This document shows, piece by piece, positions 35,476 through 44,017 of a DNA stretch of 64,000 nt. The notes under the pieces were generated by a model. The model made no database searches. It was not told the origin of the DNA and saw only the letters and a program-made list of their open reading frames with translations. The translations under genes and the position numbers were made by a program. Source of the DNA: an uncultured SAR86 cluster bacterium (GTDB taxonomy: Bacteria; Pseudomonadota; Gammaproteobacteria; Magnimaribacterales; D2472); NCBI GenBank assembly GCA_902617045.1, contig CACMVA010000002.1, forward strand, positions 36,014 to 100,013, written 5' to 3'. Numbering within the stretch: position 1 is the stretch's first letter; each line of letters begins with the position of its first letter.

Positions 35476-36225
35476 ATGAACATATTTTATATATCGTCGT
35501 TAATCTGGATTCTTATTGGCATAGGAACTTTTGCGTATTTATTTTTTGAAAGCGCACCATACGGTCGTCATATTAAAGATGGTTGGGGAATAAAAATTCC
35601 TGCTCGACTTGGGTGGGTTGTAATGGAGTCACCGTGCGTAATTTTAATGATAATTTATGCTTTAATTGTTAGGGATCAGCTTCTACTCATTCATAAAGTT
35701 TTCCTTATCATTTGGTTAACCCATTACATTCATAGGACGTTTATATATCCTTTCTTGATTGAAATGACTAACCCTAAAATGCCAATCTCTATTGCATGTT
35801 CAGCTTTCTTTTTTAATCTTATAAATGTCAGCATTCAAGCATTTGGTATTTTTTATTTTACGCAATATTCTGAAAATTGGATTTCAAGTCCAGTCTTCAT
35901 TGTTGGATTATCAATTTTCTTATTAGGAATGTATATCAACATTAGATCTGATTACATAATAATGGGAATGAAAAAAAAGAAAGGGCCTGGTTACCATGTT
36001 CCGCATGCATTTTTATATAAATATCTTTCTGCTCCTAATTATTTTGGAGAAATAATAGAGTGGATGGGATGGGCAATACTTACTTGGAGCGTATCAGGTA
36101 TTGTGTTTTTAGTTTGGGTAATTGCAAACCTTTTCCCAAGAGCTTTATCACATCACAAATGGTATAAAGAAAAATTTAGTGATTATCCAAAAAATAGGAA
36201 AGCTATAATTCCAGGAATTATTTAA
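35476..36225 (+). CDS. Steroid 5-alpha-reductase family membrane protein
   Basis: 249-residue polytopic membrane protein with the full motif set of 3-oxo-5-alpha-steroid 4-dehydrogenases (SRD5A1 type): SAPYGRHIKDGWG, RTFIYPFLIEM, MYINIRSDYIIMGM, GYHVPHAFLYKYLSAPNYFG, EIIEWMGWAILTW and a C-terminal SHHKWYKEKFSDYPKNRKA. Family members use NADPH to reduce a polar-group-conjugated double bond in steroids or isoprenoids. The bacterial substrate is unknown. It is divergent from the GMC oxidoreductase and convergent with the SDR gene, overlapping it by 8 bases. Confidence 0.9.
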   Translation: MNIFYISSLIWILIGIGTFAYLFFESAPYGRHIKDGWGIKIPARLGWVVMESPCVILMIIYALIVRDQLLLIHKVFLIIWLTHYIHRTFIYPFLIEMTNPKMPISIACSAFFFNLINVSIQAFGIFYFTQYSENWISSPVFIVGLSIFLLGMYINIRSDYIIMGMKKKKGPGYHVPHAFLYKYLSAPNYFGEIIEWMGWAILTWSVSGIVFLVWVIANLFPRALSHHKWYKEKFSDYPKNRKAIIPGII

Positions 36226-37225
36226 TTAATCCTAATTCTCTTATTTGCTCAGCGATTTCTACAATAGATTCTTCTGCAGGTCTTGGTTTCCAGCCAAGAA
36301 TATCCCTAGCGTTTGTTGCATCCCTGACACTTCTCACTCTTCCAACATATGGAAGAGAAAATCTTAATTCTTTACTAAAAACTGCAAGCAAAGGAGTAAT
36401 CCAAGCTGGAACACTGTATTTTGGTGCTTTATCAAAACCATTAGCTCTAAGGATTTTTGCTACATCCTTATACCAAAGATCTTTTTCGCTTAAAGCAAAT
36501 CTTTTACCATTGCTATTTGGATTTTGCATTGCAAGTATATGTGCAGCTGCAACATCTCTTACATCTACGTATCCAAATTGAATTGGAACTCCGACTGGCA
36601 TTTTTCCAGTTGCAACTAATTCAATAGCTTTATTAGATTCTCCAATATCTCCTGATAATGAAGGGCCAATTACCAAGGCAGGATTTATTACTGCAAGTTC
36701 AAAAGGATTATTTTCTTCTTTTACAAAGTCCCAAGCAGCCATTTCTGCAAGAGTTTTACTTTTTGCATAGTGATTAATGGTGTCTTTGTTTGGATCTGAC
36801 CAGTCGCCTTCATCATAGTATTCCTTAAGTACAGTTGTTTCAAAAATTGCAGCAACTGAAGATGTAAGAACTACTTTTTTTACATTATGTTTTTTTGCAA
36901 ATTTTAAAGCTCTTTTTGCACCAGATACTGCTGGCCCAACAAAAAATTCCTCTCCATGATTTGCTAATGCCAGGGGGGATGCAACATGCATTAAATAGTC
37001 ACAACCATCCATGCCCTCATCCCAACCATCATCCTGAGTGAGATTAAAAGTAAAGATTTTAAGATTTTCTGTAGGAGTATTATGTTTTTTAAGAGCATCA
37101 TATATTTCATCTTTTCTTTCAGGTGATCTTACAGAACCGTTAACAGCATACCCTTGATCAAGAAGCTGTTGAATACAATGCAAGCCGATATATCCTGTTG
37201 CTCCTGTTACTAAAACTTTTTCCAT
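36218..37225 (-). CDS. NAD(P)-dependent extended SDR (dihydroflavonol-4-reductase-like)
   Basis: 335-residue extended short-chain dehydrogenase. It has an N-terminal Rossmann motif VLVTGATGYIGLHC, a downstream MHVASPLALA, an active site of Ser (VLTSSVAAI) and the Tyr-Lys pair in HYAKSKTLAE, and VINPALVIGP. This is the dihydroflavonol reductase, cinnamoyl reductase and 3-beta-HSD-like branch, which reduces ketones or aldehydes. It lies 14 bp after an amidase gene on the same strand... in transcription order it comes after the intergenic gap to the 5-alpha-reductase and before the amidase. The substrate is not readable from sequence. Confidence 0.88.
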   Translation of the reverse strand: MEKVLVTGATGYIGLHCIQQLLDQGYAVNGSVRSPERKDEIYDALKKHNTPTENLKIFTFNLTQDDGWDEGMDGCDYLMHVASPLALANHGEEFFVGPAVSGAKRALKFAKKHNVKKVVLTSSVAAIFETTVLKEYYDEGDWSDPNKDTINHYAKSKTLAEMAAWDFVKEENNPFELAVINPALVIGPSLSGDIGESNKAIELVATGKMPVGVPIQFGYVDVRDVAAAHILAMQNPNSNGKRFALSEKDLWYKDVAKILRANGFDKAPKYSVPAWITPLLAVFSKELRFSLPYVGRVRSVRDATNARDILGWKPRPAEESIVEIAEQIRELGLIK

Positions 37226-37239
37226 ATTAAATCCTTATA

Positions 37240-38598
37240 TTATTGAGTATCGAAATTATATCTTGATTTTTCAATTGCTGATGCATATCCAATTATTATC
37301 TTATCGGTCCAGCGATCTCCAATAATTGAAATTCCTACAGGAAACTTATTAATTTCAAAGTAAGGAATTGTTATATGAGGCATTCCATTATGCGCAGCAT
37401 ATCCTCCATTACCAAATTCAATAGTGTTTTTAATAGCAACATAATCTCCTCCATCATAATTAATTTTCCAAGCAGGACCTCTTGTCAGACCGATAAATGC
37501 ATCTAAATCATATTTATCTATGAGAGCTTTTGTAGACTGATAGGACTTATTTATTTTGTATTTGGACCATAAATATTTTAGATAACTAGTACTTACGATA
37601 GACTTATAAAAAATGTCTTGTCCAAAATATGGCATAACAATATCTTTATTAGCATTATTGAAATCAATAATGTCCGTAAGTTTTTTCATAGAAGAATTAG
37701 CATTGTTTAGATATTCTTCAAGTCCCACTCTGAACTCGTATAGAAGAACGTAAGATTCAGCATCTCCAGGGTAATCTCTATCATCGTCTATCAAAATTAG
37801 TTCACCGCCTAAAGAATTTACAATTTCTTGTAATTTTTCATGTAAATCAATAACTTGTGGATTTGAATTTTTTGAATCCAATAAACCTAATCGAATACCT
37901 TTCAGAGAAATATTATTAGTTGCACTTGAAAAATTAAAATCAAAATTAGATGGAATTGAAGAAGTGGCAGGATCATTTTCATCATATCCTGCAATAACTT
38001 CTAGTGTTTTTGCAACAATATCAACACTTATACCCATTGGCCCAGCTGTGTCCTGTGAGGATGATATTGGAATAATACCAGATCTACTAACCAAGCCTGT
38101 GGTTGGCTTCATGCCAACAATTCCGTTTATCGATGATGGACATGAAATTGATCCATTTGTTTCAGTACCAATTGCAATATCTACAATCCCCATTGAAACA
38201 GCAACAGCAGATCCAGAACTTGAACCACAAGGATTATATGCATCGTCTATAAAATGCTTTGTTTGGCCACCAAGACTTGACCAACCGCTAACTGAATTAT
38301 CAGATCTAAAGTTTGCCCATTCAGATAAGTTTGCTTTACCAAGAATATAGTAATTTGCACTTTTTAATTTATCTATTATGAAAGCATCGGTATCTGCAAT
38401 GTTATCTTTTAGTGCCAAGGATCCAGCAGAAGTAACTTTGCCAGCAATATCGATATTGTCTTTAACAACAATATTAATTAAATTGGCGTCATTTGGATTA
38501 TCGTAAATCTCTATTAAAGAATTCTTATCATCATCAGATGCGTTAACAAATAATGAAAAAAATAGTAAAAATTTATATAAATTTAATTTTTTAAACAT
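37240..38598 (-). CDS. Exported amidase-signature enzyme
   Basis: 452-residue amidase with signal peptide MFKKLNLYKFLLFFSLFVNA. The Ser-cisSer-Lys triad is visible: Lys in IVVKDNIDIAGKVTSAGS, the cis-Ser in NPCGSSSGSAVAVSMG and the nucleophile Ser in IGTETNGSISCPSS. The chain ends with a normal C-terminal domain (GGYAAHNGMPHITIPYF). It should hydrolyse an amide in the periplasm. The family also contains peptide amidases and non-specific amidases, so the substrate is open. It is transcribed upstream of the SDR, 14 bp apart, and lies 14 bp after alanine dehydrogenase. Confidence 0.9.
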   Translation of the reverse strand: MFKKLNLYKFLLFFSLFVNASDDDKNSLIEIYDNPNDANLINIVVKDNIDIAGKVTSAGSLALKDNIADTDAFIIDKLKSANYYILGKANLSEWANFRSDNSVSGWSSLGGQTKHFIDDAYNPCGSSSGSAVAVSMGIVDIAIGTETNGSISCPSSINGIVGMKPTTGLVSRSGIIPISSSQDTAGPMGISVDIVAKTLEVIAGYDENDPATSSIPSNFDFNFSSATNNISLKGIRLGLLDSKNSNPQVIDLHEKLQEIVNSLGGELILIDDDRDYPGDAESYVLLYEFRVGLEEYLNNANSSMKKLTDIIDFNNANKDIVMPYFGQDIFYKSIVSTSYLKYLWSKYKINKSYQSTKALIDKYDLDAFIGLTRGPAWKINYDGGDYVAIKNTIEFGNGGYAAHNGMPHITIPYFEINKFPVGISIIGDRWTDKIIIGYASAIEKSRYNFDTQ

Positions 38599-38612
38599 GT
38601 CTAACCTAAAAA

Positions 38613-39698
38613 TTATTCTAGAGCTTCTTTTACTCCAGGATGAACAATTCTTCCGTCAAGAATATTTAGACCATTTCTTAAATGTTCATCAGAATCAAGA
38701 GCATTTTGAATACCATTATTTGCAAGATTTACAACGTATGAAAGTGAAACTTTGTTAAGTGCTTCAGTAGCGGTTAACGGAACAGCGCCTGGCATGTTAG
38801 TAACACAATAGTGAACAATATCATTCTCTAAAAATGTTGGGCTATCATGTGTAGTTGGTTTACTTGTCTCAAAACATCCACCCTGATCTATGGAAACATC
38901 AACCATTACAGTGCCAGGATTCATCGAAGACAACATTTCTTTAGTAACTACCTTGGGAGCTTCCTTGCCGACAACATACACGCTTCCAATTACCAAATCA
39001 GATTCATTAACTGAAACTTGAATTGAATCTTTTGTCGATAAAATATATTCAATGTTTTTTGTTCCATATTTTGATTTGAGATCATCAAGTTTCGATTGAG
39101 AGGAATCAACAACTTTTACAAGTGCTTTATTATCAATTGCCTTCAAAATAGACTGTGTCCCAGCAACACCAGCACCAATGACAGTAACCACCCTTGGATC
39201 CATGTCATCCATATGACCAATCATCACACCCTTTCCTTTATTGTGCTTAAGTAAATGGTAAGAGCCAACAACAAATGCAAGTTGTCCTGCAATGGTACTC
39301 ATAGGGGCAAGCAATGGCATAGATCCATCTGATGAAGTGACTGTTTCATAAGCAATACCAGTAACTCCAGTATCAATTAATTTTTTTGCGTTTTCAGGAT
39401 CTCCAGCAAGGTGCAAATAAGTAAATAGGGTTAAATCACTATTTAAAAACCTATACTCATCTGGAATTGGCTCTTTAACTTTTACAATCATTTCAGAAGA
39501 TTTATAAATCTCTTCTGCAGAATCAATTATTTTTGCACCAGCATTTTGATATTGATCGTTAAAAAATCCAATATTTGCTCCGGCGTTATTTTGTATTAAA
39601 ACATCATGGCCGGAATCTACTATTTTCTTTACTGAATAAGGCGTCAGACCTACACGATTTTCATTGTTTTTGACTTCGGTTGGAACTCCAATAATCAT
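38613..39698 (-). CDS. ald: Alanine dehydrogenase
   Basis: 361-residue NAD-dependent enzyme interconverting L-alanine with pyruvate and ammonia. Motifs: MIIGVPTEVKNNENRVGLTP at the N terminus, MIVKVKEPIPDEY, FTYLHLAGD, the Rossmann motif VTVIGAGVAGTQS, VDVSIDQGGCFETS and HYCVTNMPGAVPLTAT. The ATG at 39698 is chosen, as this opens the conserved N terminus; a TTG 21 bases earlier only adds unrelated residues. It leads a run of same-strand genes (ald, amidase, SDR) with 14-bp gaps, so a shared mRNA is likely. The preceding gene has its own terminator. Confidence 0.95.
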   Translation of the reverse strand: MIIGVPTEVKNNENRVGLTPYSVKKIVDSGHDVLIQNNAGANIGFFNDQYQNAGAKIIDSAEEIYKSSEMIVKVKEPIPDEYRFLNSDLTLFTYLHLAGDPENAKKLIDTGVTGIAYETVTSSDGSMPLLAPMSTIAGQLAFVVGSYHLLKHNKGKGVMIGHMDDMDPRVVTVIGAGVAGTQSILKAIDNKALVKVVDSSQSKLDDLKSKYGTKNIEYILSTKDSIQVSVNESDLVIGSVYVVGKEAPKVVTKEMLSSMNPGTVMVDVSIDQGGCFETSKPTTHDSPTFLENDIVHYCVTNMPGAVPLTATEALNKVSLSYVVNLANNGIQNALDSDEHLRNGLNILDGRIVHPGVKEALE

Positions 39699-39715
39699 AG
39701 TATGTAAAATGTACC

Positions 39716-39753
39716 ACAAAAAAAAGAAGCTGCGTAAAGCAGCTTCAATTTTT
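39716..39753 (-). terminator. Terminator of the 39764-40618 gene
   Basis: Eight-bp stem GAAGCTGC/GCAGCTTC (39726-39733 with 39739-39746), loop GTAAA, with Ts following on the minus strand. It overlaps the upstream edge of the ald leader. Confidence 0.88.
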
Positions 39754-39763
39754 TATGTTTTAC

Positions 39764-40618
39764 TTAGTCTCTTGAAGTAAAGTCCGGCATAAAGTCTTTT
39801 GCATCGCTATTGTAAAATGTCCAACTATGATAGACATCTGCTACTTCAGCGCAGGTTGCAAATTCACTGAATAACGGAAACATTTCGTCTCTTACATCAT
39901 TTTCAAATGATTCAGCTGCTTTATCCATAGAATCCTTGCTATCGGTAAAATTAGCCCACAAGAAATCAATATCAGCTTCTACGTGAGAACCATCCTCGTT
40001 TTTATGTGCAAAATAATTTCCAAATGAATAGTTAGTATCACTATAGTCAGAATTGCTTACAGCATTTACAAAACCTGGTAAAAATTCCTCAGCATCTGCT
40101 CTTGTTGAGTCCTCAATATAGTTACATTGATAAAATTCACTGTAAAAGTATCCACTCTCGTTGGTGCTTCCATATGTACCAGGTGCAATTGGATAGTCAG
40201 CATCGAAAGAATTTCTACCCTCACCATCACACACCATTACATTTGAATATTGCTCAGCCCAAGCTTGTGCATCTTCATTTTCAACCCAAGCACCCCACTC
40301 TGCATTAGCTTCTTCTTCTGAACTCCAATTTAGTTCCCACCATAGCGTATCACCAAAAGCATTCGTTTCAGCTGCAGGAACATACCCCCATGCACCTAAA
40401 AGCGAATCTGCTGTAATCATTTTTTGCCAGTCAGCTATCATCTTCATTGCATTTTCAGCATTAAAATCTGATCCAGCTGTACATGCCATAAACTCAGCAT
40501 AAGCTTTACCTCCACCAGCGCTATCTGATGATGACTCAACAGTCATCTCATTTGAGCAACTTGCAATAAATAAAGCTCCAATAACACTAGCTAGTACTAG
40601 TTTGTTTTTATTTAACAT
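39764..40618 (-). CDS. Unknown lipoprotein, two-domain repeat family
   Basis: 284-residue protein. The signal ends in lipobox FIASC at Cys21, followed by a Ser/Gly linker. The mature part has two similar halves: AEFMACTAGSDFNAENAMKM and SEFYQCNYIEDSTRADAEEF, each followed by a Trp-rich strand and helix segment (WWELNWSSEEEANAEW; IDFLWANFTDSKDSMDKAAE). The Cys and helix pattern links it to the exported proteins at 6785, 23250 and 24033. It is acidic and rich in Trp. No enzyme motif was seen. It is encoded upstream of its own terminator and 24 bp after an NTF2-like gene on the same strand. Confidence 0.78.
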   Translation of the reverse strand: MLNKNKLVLASVIGALFIASCSNEMTVESSSDSAGGGKAYAEFMACTAGSDFNAENAMKMIADWQKMITADSLLGAWGYVPAAETNAFGDTLWWELNWSSEEEANAEWGAWVENEDAQAWAEQYSNVMVCDGEGRNSFDADYPIAPGTYGSTNESGYFYSEFYQCNYIEDSTRADAEEFLPGFVNAVSNSDYSDTNYSFGNYFAHKNEDGSHVEADIDFLWANFTDSKDSMDKAAESFENDVRDEMFPLFSEFATCAEVADVYHSWTFYNSDAKDFMPDFTSRD

Positions 40619-40642
40619 ATTTTTCTCCTCTATATATGTTTC

Positions 40643-41008
40643 TTATGATTCAACATGAAACAATTTTGTATAAATTCTCCATGTATTATCTTTTTTTAAA
40701 AAAGAGAATGAATCAATAAAGATCATTCCCAAGTATGCCTCTCTAATTTGAACAATTGCTGTATCGCCAACGATTTCACATGAAATTATTTCAAGAAATT
40801 CTTTATCGCCTTTTTCTTTTGGTGAGGGTTGTTGAGCTGATACAAACTCAGAAAACTCATCTAAGTTCATTTCATGGAGTCCGTCAGGTAAGTATCCTGA
40901 AATCATTGCATTGTTGTCAAAAGCCTCTTTAATTTTTCCTGAATCAGATTCGCAGCATCCTGCATAATAAACATCAATACATTTTTCAATTTTTTCTTTA
41001 TCGGTCAT
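40643..41008 (-). CDS. NTF2-like protein (lumazine-binding-like family)
   Basis: 121-residue cytoplasmic protein with an NTF2/SnoaL cone fold pattern: KIEKCIDVYYAGCCESDSGKIKEAF at the start, given here in two motifs, then MISGYLPDGLHEM, SCEIVGDTAIVQIREAYLG and FSFLKKDNTWRIYTKLFH. This matches the putative lumazine-binding group used widely for small-molecule binding. Function is unknown. Its ATG overlaps the stop of the upstream ABM-like gene by one base, so the two are coupled. Confidence 0.8.
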   Translation of the reverse strand: MTDKEKIEKCIDVYYAGCCESDSGKIKEAFDNNAMISGYLPDGLHEMNLDEFSEFVSAQQPSPKEKGDKEFLEIISCEIVGDTAIVQIREAYLGMIFIDSFSFLKKDNTWRIYTKLFHVES

Positions 41009-41439
41009 TATTTATTCTTCCTTTGAAATCCATTCATTAGAGTCCTATGATCATTCGTGTAGGCTTCCATAGCATTTTTTAGATCATCATTTGTGTCACC
41101 AAGAACTTGAAAGCTCTTTACAATAAAAGTTTCAAGAAATTTATCTCTGTGAGGCGCATCTGCAAATGCATTCATATGAAATATAGCGTCCTCATTTGAA
41201 TGATATACCTCCATTAAAGATACATTTTTTTTGTCCTCTGAAATCCAATATTTGTAATACATTGTCTTCGGTTCAGTCTCATTAACAGCTGCTACTAAAT
41301 AATCTACAAATTCTTCAACACCATCCGATTTTCCATCAGCAATTTCTAAATCCAAATAAAAAATTATTGGATTCTTTTCATGATGCATACCAAATAGCAA
41401 GCCTGGTAATATTAAGACTGACAAAAATAAATTTTTCAT
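41008..41439 (-). CDS. Exported ABM-like (putative quinol monooxygenase fold) protein
   Basis: 143-residue protein with signal peptide MKNLFLSVLILPGLLFG. The domain is ABM-like: IIFYLDLEIADGKSDGVEEF, YYKYWISEDKKNVSLMEVYH and HMNAFADAPHRDKFLE. Cytoplasmic relatives are YgiN-like quinol monooxygenases; an exported version is less usual. A catalytic role is not shown. It lies upstream of the NTF2-like and lipoprotein genes, all on one strand. Confidence 0.8.
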   Translation of the reverse strand: MKNLFLSVLILPGLLFGMHHEKNPIIFYLDLEIADGKSDGVEEFVDYLVAAVNETEPKTMYYKYWISEDKKNVSLMEVYHSNEDAIFHMNAFADAPHRDKFLETFIVKSFQVLGDTNDDLKNAMEAYTNDHRTLMNGFQRKNK

Positions 41440-41534
41440 ATCAAACTCCTCTAGTTATAAGATACTACTATATTTGTGATATTTCGATATTTTTATGTTT
41501 AAAATATATGAATATTTTTATATAACTTTAAAAA

Positions 41535-41930
41535 ATGAGTAAGGCTAAAAATTTAATCCATAAATGGCACGAAGTCATTGAAAGTGATGATCTTAAAATG
41601 TTAGATGAAATTATTGCTGATAAGGCTGTATTTTCATCACCGGTTGTCTTCAAGCCAATGGAAGGCAAAGAAATCACAATGATGTATCTTCATGCTGCAG
41701 GTCAGTCTTTTAATATGGAAAAGTTCAAATATACAAAGGAAATTCATGATGATATGAATTCTGTATTAGAGTTTGAAACATACATAGATGACATTTCAGT
41801 AAATGGTGTTGATATGATTGAATGGAATGAAGACGGCAAGATATGCAACTTTAAAGTCATGATTAGACCATTCAAAGCAGTTCAAAAAGTTCAAGAAAAA
41901 ATGATAGAGGCTTTAGAGAGTCTTAGTTAG
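41535..41930 (+). CDS. NTF2/SnoaL-like protein
   Basis: 131-residue cytoplasmic protein with the NTF2-like pattern: NLIHKWHEVIESDDLKMLDE, then AVFSSPVVFKPMEGKE, FKYTKEIHDDMNSVLEFETY and NEDGKICNFKVMIRPFKAV. No catalytic residues were assigned. It is divergent from the ABM-like gene and convergent with the RRM gene, with overlapping stops. Confidence 0.8.
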   Translation: MSKAKNLIHKWHEVIESDDLKMLDEIIADKAVFSSPVVFKPMEGKEITMMYLHAAGQSFNMEKFKYTKEIHDDMNSVLEFETYIDDISVNGVDMIEWNEDGKICNFKVMIRPFKAVQKVQEKMIEALESLS

Positions 41931-42172
41931 CTTTTATCTTTGGGTCTTGATTCATTAACAACAAGCTCTCTTCCATCAACTTCAGTTCCGTTTAATGCTT
42001 CGATAGCAGCTTCTGCTCCATCGCTCATTTCAACAAACCCAAAGCCTCTTGAACGACCAGTTGCTCTGTCTGTAATAATTTTTGCAGAATCGACTGTGCC
42101 GTATTCAGCAAAAACGTTTTCTAGATCTTGGTCTGTTAATCCCCAAGAAATGTTTCCGACATATATATTCAT
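41927..42172 (-). CDS. Small RNA-binding protein with one RRM
   Basis: 81-residue glycine-poor RRM protein: RNP2 IYVGNIS at the N terminus, RNP1 RSRGFGFVEM in the middle, LTDQDLENVFAEYG and EALNGTEVDGRELVVNESRP. It belongs to the bacterial/cyanobacterial Rbp type, associated with cold or RNA stability. Autonomous gene; the 3' end overlaps the convergent NTF2-like gene by four bases. Confidence 0.93.
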   Translation of the reverse strand: MNIYVGNISWGLTDQDLENVFAEYGTVDSAKIITDRATGRSRGFGFVEMSDGAEAAIEALNGTEVDGRELVVNESRPKDKS

Positions 42173-42238
42173 TTTTTATCCTAAGTGAGAAAATGAAATC
42201 TTACATTAAATATAGAGATAATAGTAAAAAAATTTAAC

Positions 42239-42349
42239 TTAATTTACGTATCCAAAATAAACAAATATTGACCATAGAGAAAAATAAATTATTGCACCGA
42301 CTGATAATCCAATAATTAAAGTAGATATTTTTGTAAATAATTTGTTCAT
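42239..42349 (-). CDS. Candidate 36-residue membrane peptide
   Basis: Short frame MNKLFTKISTLIIGLSVGA, then IIYFSLWSIFVYFGYVN. It would form one hydrophobic helix with a Lys-containing N terminus. It occupies most of the gap between the RRM gene and the 42384 gene. No good Shine-Dalgarno is seen. The alternative is a chance frame in A+T-rich DNA. Confidence 0.35.
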   Translation of the reverse strand: MNKLFTKISTLIIGLSVGAIIYFSLWSIFVYFGYVN

Positions 42350-42383
42350 TCGCTTATAGTATCAAAAGTTATACTATGAAACT

Positions 42384-42671
42384 ATGAAGATTGATTGGAT
42401 ATTAATTGGCTGGATTATTGACATGATTTTAAATGGTATTGTGTGGCTCATTATTGCTGCTCTTGCTCTTCCACTAATTGATAAGACTGATAGATGGACA
42501 AGAAAAGCTGTTAAATTAATGGGCAGTGCTGATGATTTTGTAAGAAAAGTCTTAGAAGATCTCTTTGAGTTGATTGAAAAAAAGAATTTACAAATTCTGG
42601 CAGCTTTTATATTAATGATTATTTTTGGTGTCCTAGCTCAAATAGGCTTAATACCAAAATTAATAACTTGA
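42384..42671 (+). CDS. Unknown small membrane protein
   Basis: 95-residue protein with two predicted transmembrane helices: residues about 5-31 (WILIGWIIDMILNGIVWLII) and 70-92 (ILAAFILMIIFGVLAQIGLI), separated by a charged, helical cytoplasmic or periplasmic linker (DKTDRWTRKAVKLMG). No family is recognised. It is convergent with the cupin-like gene. Confidence 0.7.
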   Translation: MKIDWILIGWIIDMILNGIVWLIIAALALPLIDKTDRWTRKAVKLMGSADDFVRKVLEDLFELIEKKNLQILAAFILMIIFGVLAQIGLIPKLIT

Positions 42672-42692
42672 TAAGTTCATTTTCGAAAAAAA

Positions 42693-43115
42693 CTATTTCC
42701 AAGTCCCGTATTCACTTCTTCCTTTTCTTCTCAATCCGAAAGGACCAGCAATAAAAATTGTAATTGGCTTGATGCCTGGCTCTAAGTCAACTCGGTGTAA
42801 ATTGTCAGCACTTCTAAAACCTACATAAAATCTTCCACGCCATTTTCTTTCTTTTTTAATGTTTGTCTCCCAATAACCGCCACTTAAAATAAATGTAATA
42901 TATGGACAAGGGTGATTATGCAGTCCAACTCCATGGTCATTATCAATAATACGATGAATGAATATATTGAAAGGAAACCATTTTGGTCTTTTTCTAAATA
43001 GCAAATAATACCTGTCAGTCCATGGTTTAGCTAAATGATATTCTGGGTGTGAAGGACCTCTGTCCAACACAACTCTTTTTCGTCCTAATTTCTCTAAAAT
43101 CTTCAGAAAAAACAT
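42693..43115 (-). CDS. Cupin-like protein
   Basis: 140-residue single-cupin protein. GVGLHNHPCPYITFILSGGY gives the first cupin motif with two His; LHRVDLEPGIKPITIFIAGP is the second, with a third His. It also shows KPWTDRYYLLFRKRPKWFPF and a C-terminal EYGTWK. Family members are often iron-dependent oxygenases or sugar-nucleotide binders; the actual function is unknown. The ATG at 43115 is preferred over a TTG 30 bases upstream, which has no ribosome site. Confidence 0.72.
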   Translation of the reverse strand: MFFLKILEKLGRKRVVLDRGPSHPEYHLAKPWTDRYYLLFRKRPKWFPFNIFIHRIIDNDHGVGLHNHPCPYITFILSGGYWETNIKKERKWRGRFYVGFRSADNLHRVDLEPGIKPITIFIAGPFGLRRKGRSEYGTWK

Positions 43116-43174
43116 ATAAATAATAATGCCATAGCAGTTTGTCAAAATAAAATAGATTGTTTAGGATAATTATT

Positions 43175-43306
43175 GTGAATAATTGGGTTAATTGGGTTAT
43201 CTTTGGTTGCTTAGCAATATATATTTTTGTATATGTAGTTAAACTGGCATACAGCTGGTTATTTATGTACACAAGGAACATCGGTACTTCTATCTTTCGG
43301 TTCTAA
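43175..43306 (+). CDS. Candidate 43-residue membrane peptide
   Basis: Frame starting GTG at 43175 with a well-spaced AGGA (43163-43166) in front. It reads VNNWVNWVIFGCLAIYIFVY, then VVKLAYSWLFMYTRNIG and a short tail, a single transmembrane helix. The last 48 bases overlap the 3' end of the convergent lipoprotein gene at 43259, which counts somewhat against it. Confidence 0.35.
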   Translation: MNNWVNWVIFGCLAIYIFVYVVKLAYSWLFMYTRNIGTSIFRF

Positions 43307-43726
43307 TGAATTAATCTTCCATCCATCAGAAGTATTGATATAAACATAATGTGTCCTGCCTTCGAAAAGCAATTTATCATTGTTATCGTATCTAGAATAA
43401 TCAGCGCATAATAAATAAGTATCATCTTTAACATTAGTTACACTAATATTATCTATCACGCTGTATGCGTAACCTTCTTGTATATTGGCTTTGAGGTCTT
43501 TAAAAAAAAGAATTACATCTTCATTTGTTTCCGCAATGTCATTAAATGATTTTAAATCAACTGGGGTATCAAAATAACTAGCAATACTTTCAAAATCATT
43601 GGCAATAAAATCATCTACATAGAGTCGATATAATTTTTGTATTTCAAATCTATTTAAATCATCTTCATTATTTACAGAACAACTTACTGCAAAAAAGACA
43701 CAACAAATCATTATCAACTTTTTCAT
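43259..43726 (-). CDS. NTF2-like lipoprotein
   Basis: 155-residue lipoprotein with lipobox FAVSC at Cys16 (MKKLIMICCVFFAVSC). The mature domain is NTF2/SnoaL-like: KLYRLYVDDFIANDFESIAS, YFDTPVDL, YSVIDNISVTNVKDDTYLLC and THYVYINTSDGWKINSLEP. Function is unknown; several other NTF2-like proteins are encoded within 3 kb. Confidence 0.75.
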   Translation of the reverse strand: MKKLIMICCVFFAVSCSVNNEDDLNRFEIQKLYRLYVDDFIANDFESIASYFDTPVDLKSFNDIAETNEDVILFFKDLKANIQEGYAYSVIDNISVTNVKDDTYLLCADYSRYDNNDKLLFEGRTHYVYINTSDGWKINSLEPKDRSTDVPCVHK

Positions 43727-43857
43727 AACATCTCTTATTAATAGATAATCTAGATAGATAATGTCAGGCTAGCTTGTGAAGATAAATTATATATTTTATG
43801 TATATTTTTTATAGCTAATTAACACTCCAAAACCTCAAAACATTCTCAACCACTAGG

Positions 43858-43884
43858 TAAAAAAGCCCACTAATGTGGGCTTTA
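43858..43884 (-). terminator. Terminator of the tRNA-Glu gene
   Basis: Stem GCCCAC/GTGGGC (43865-43870 with 43875-43880), loop TAAT, with six Ts following on the minus strand. It lies 13 bases after the tRNA 3' end. Confidence 0.85.
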
Positions 43885-43892
43885 TAGTAAAT

Positions 43893-43968
<76 letters not shown>

Positions 43969-44017
43969 AGGATAAAAAGTGTATTATATGGAATCAAATA
44001 AGATTATCAAATCAAAA

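Noticed and set aside
2265..37225. A sterol-degradation gene cluster
   Set aside because: The FadD19-like, 5-alpha-reductase-like and SDR genes are scattered over 35 kb, on both strands, with unrelated genes between them. There is no operon.
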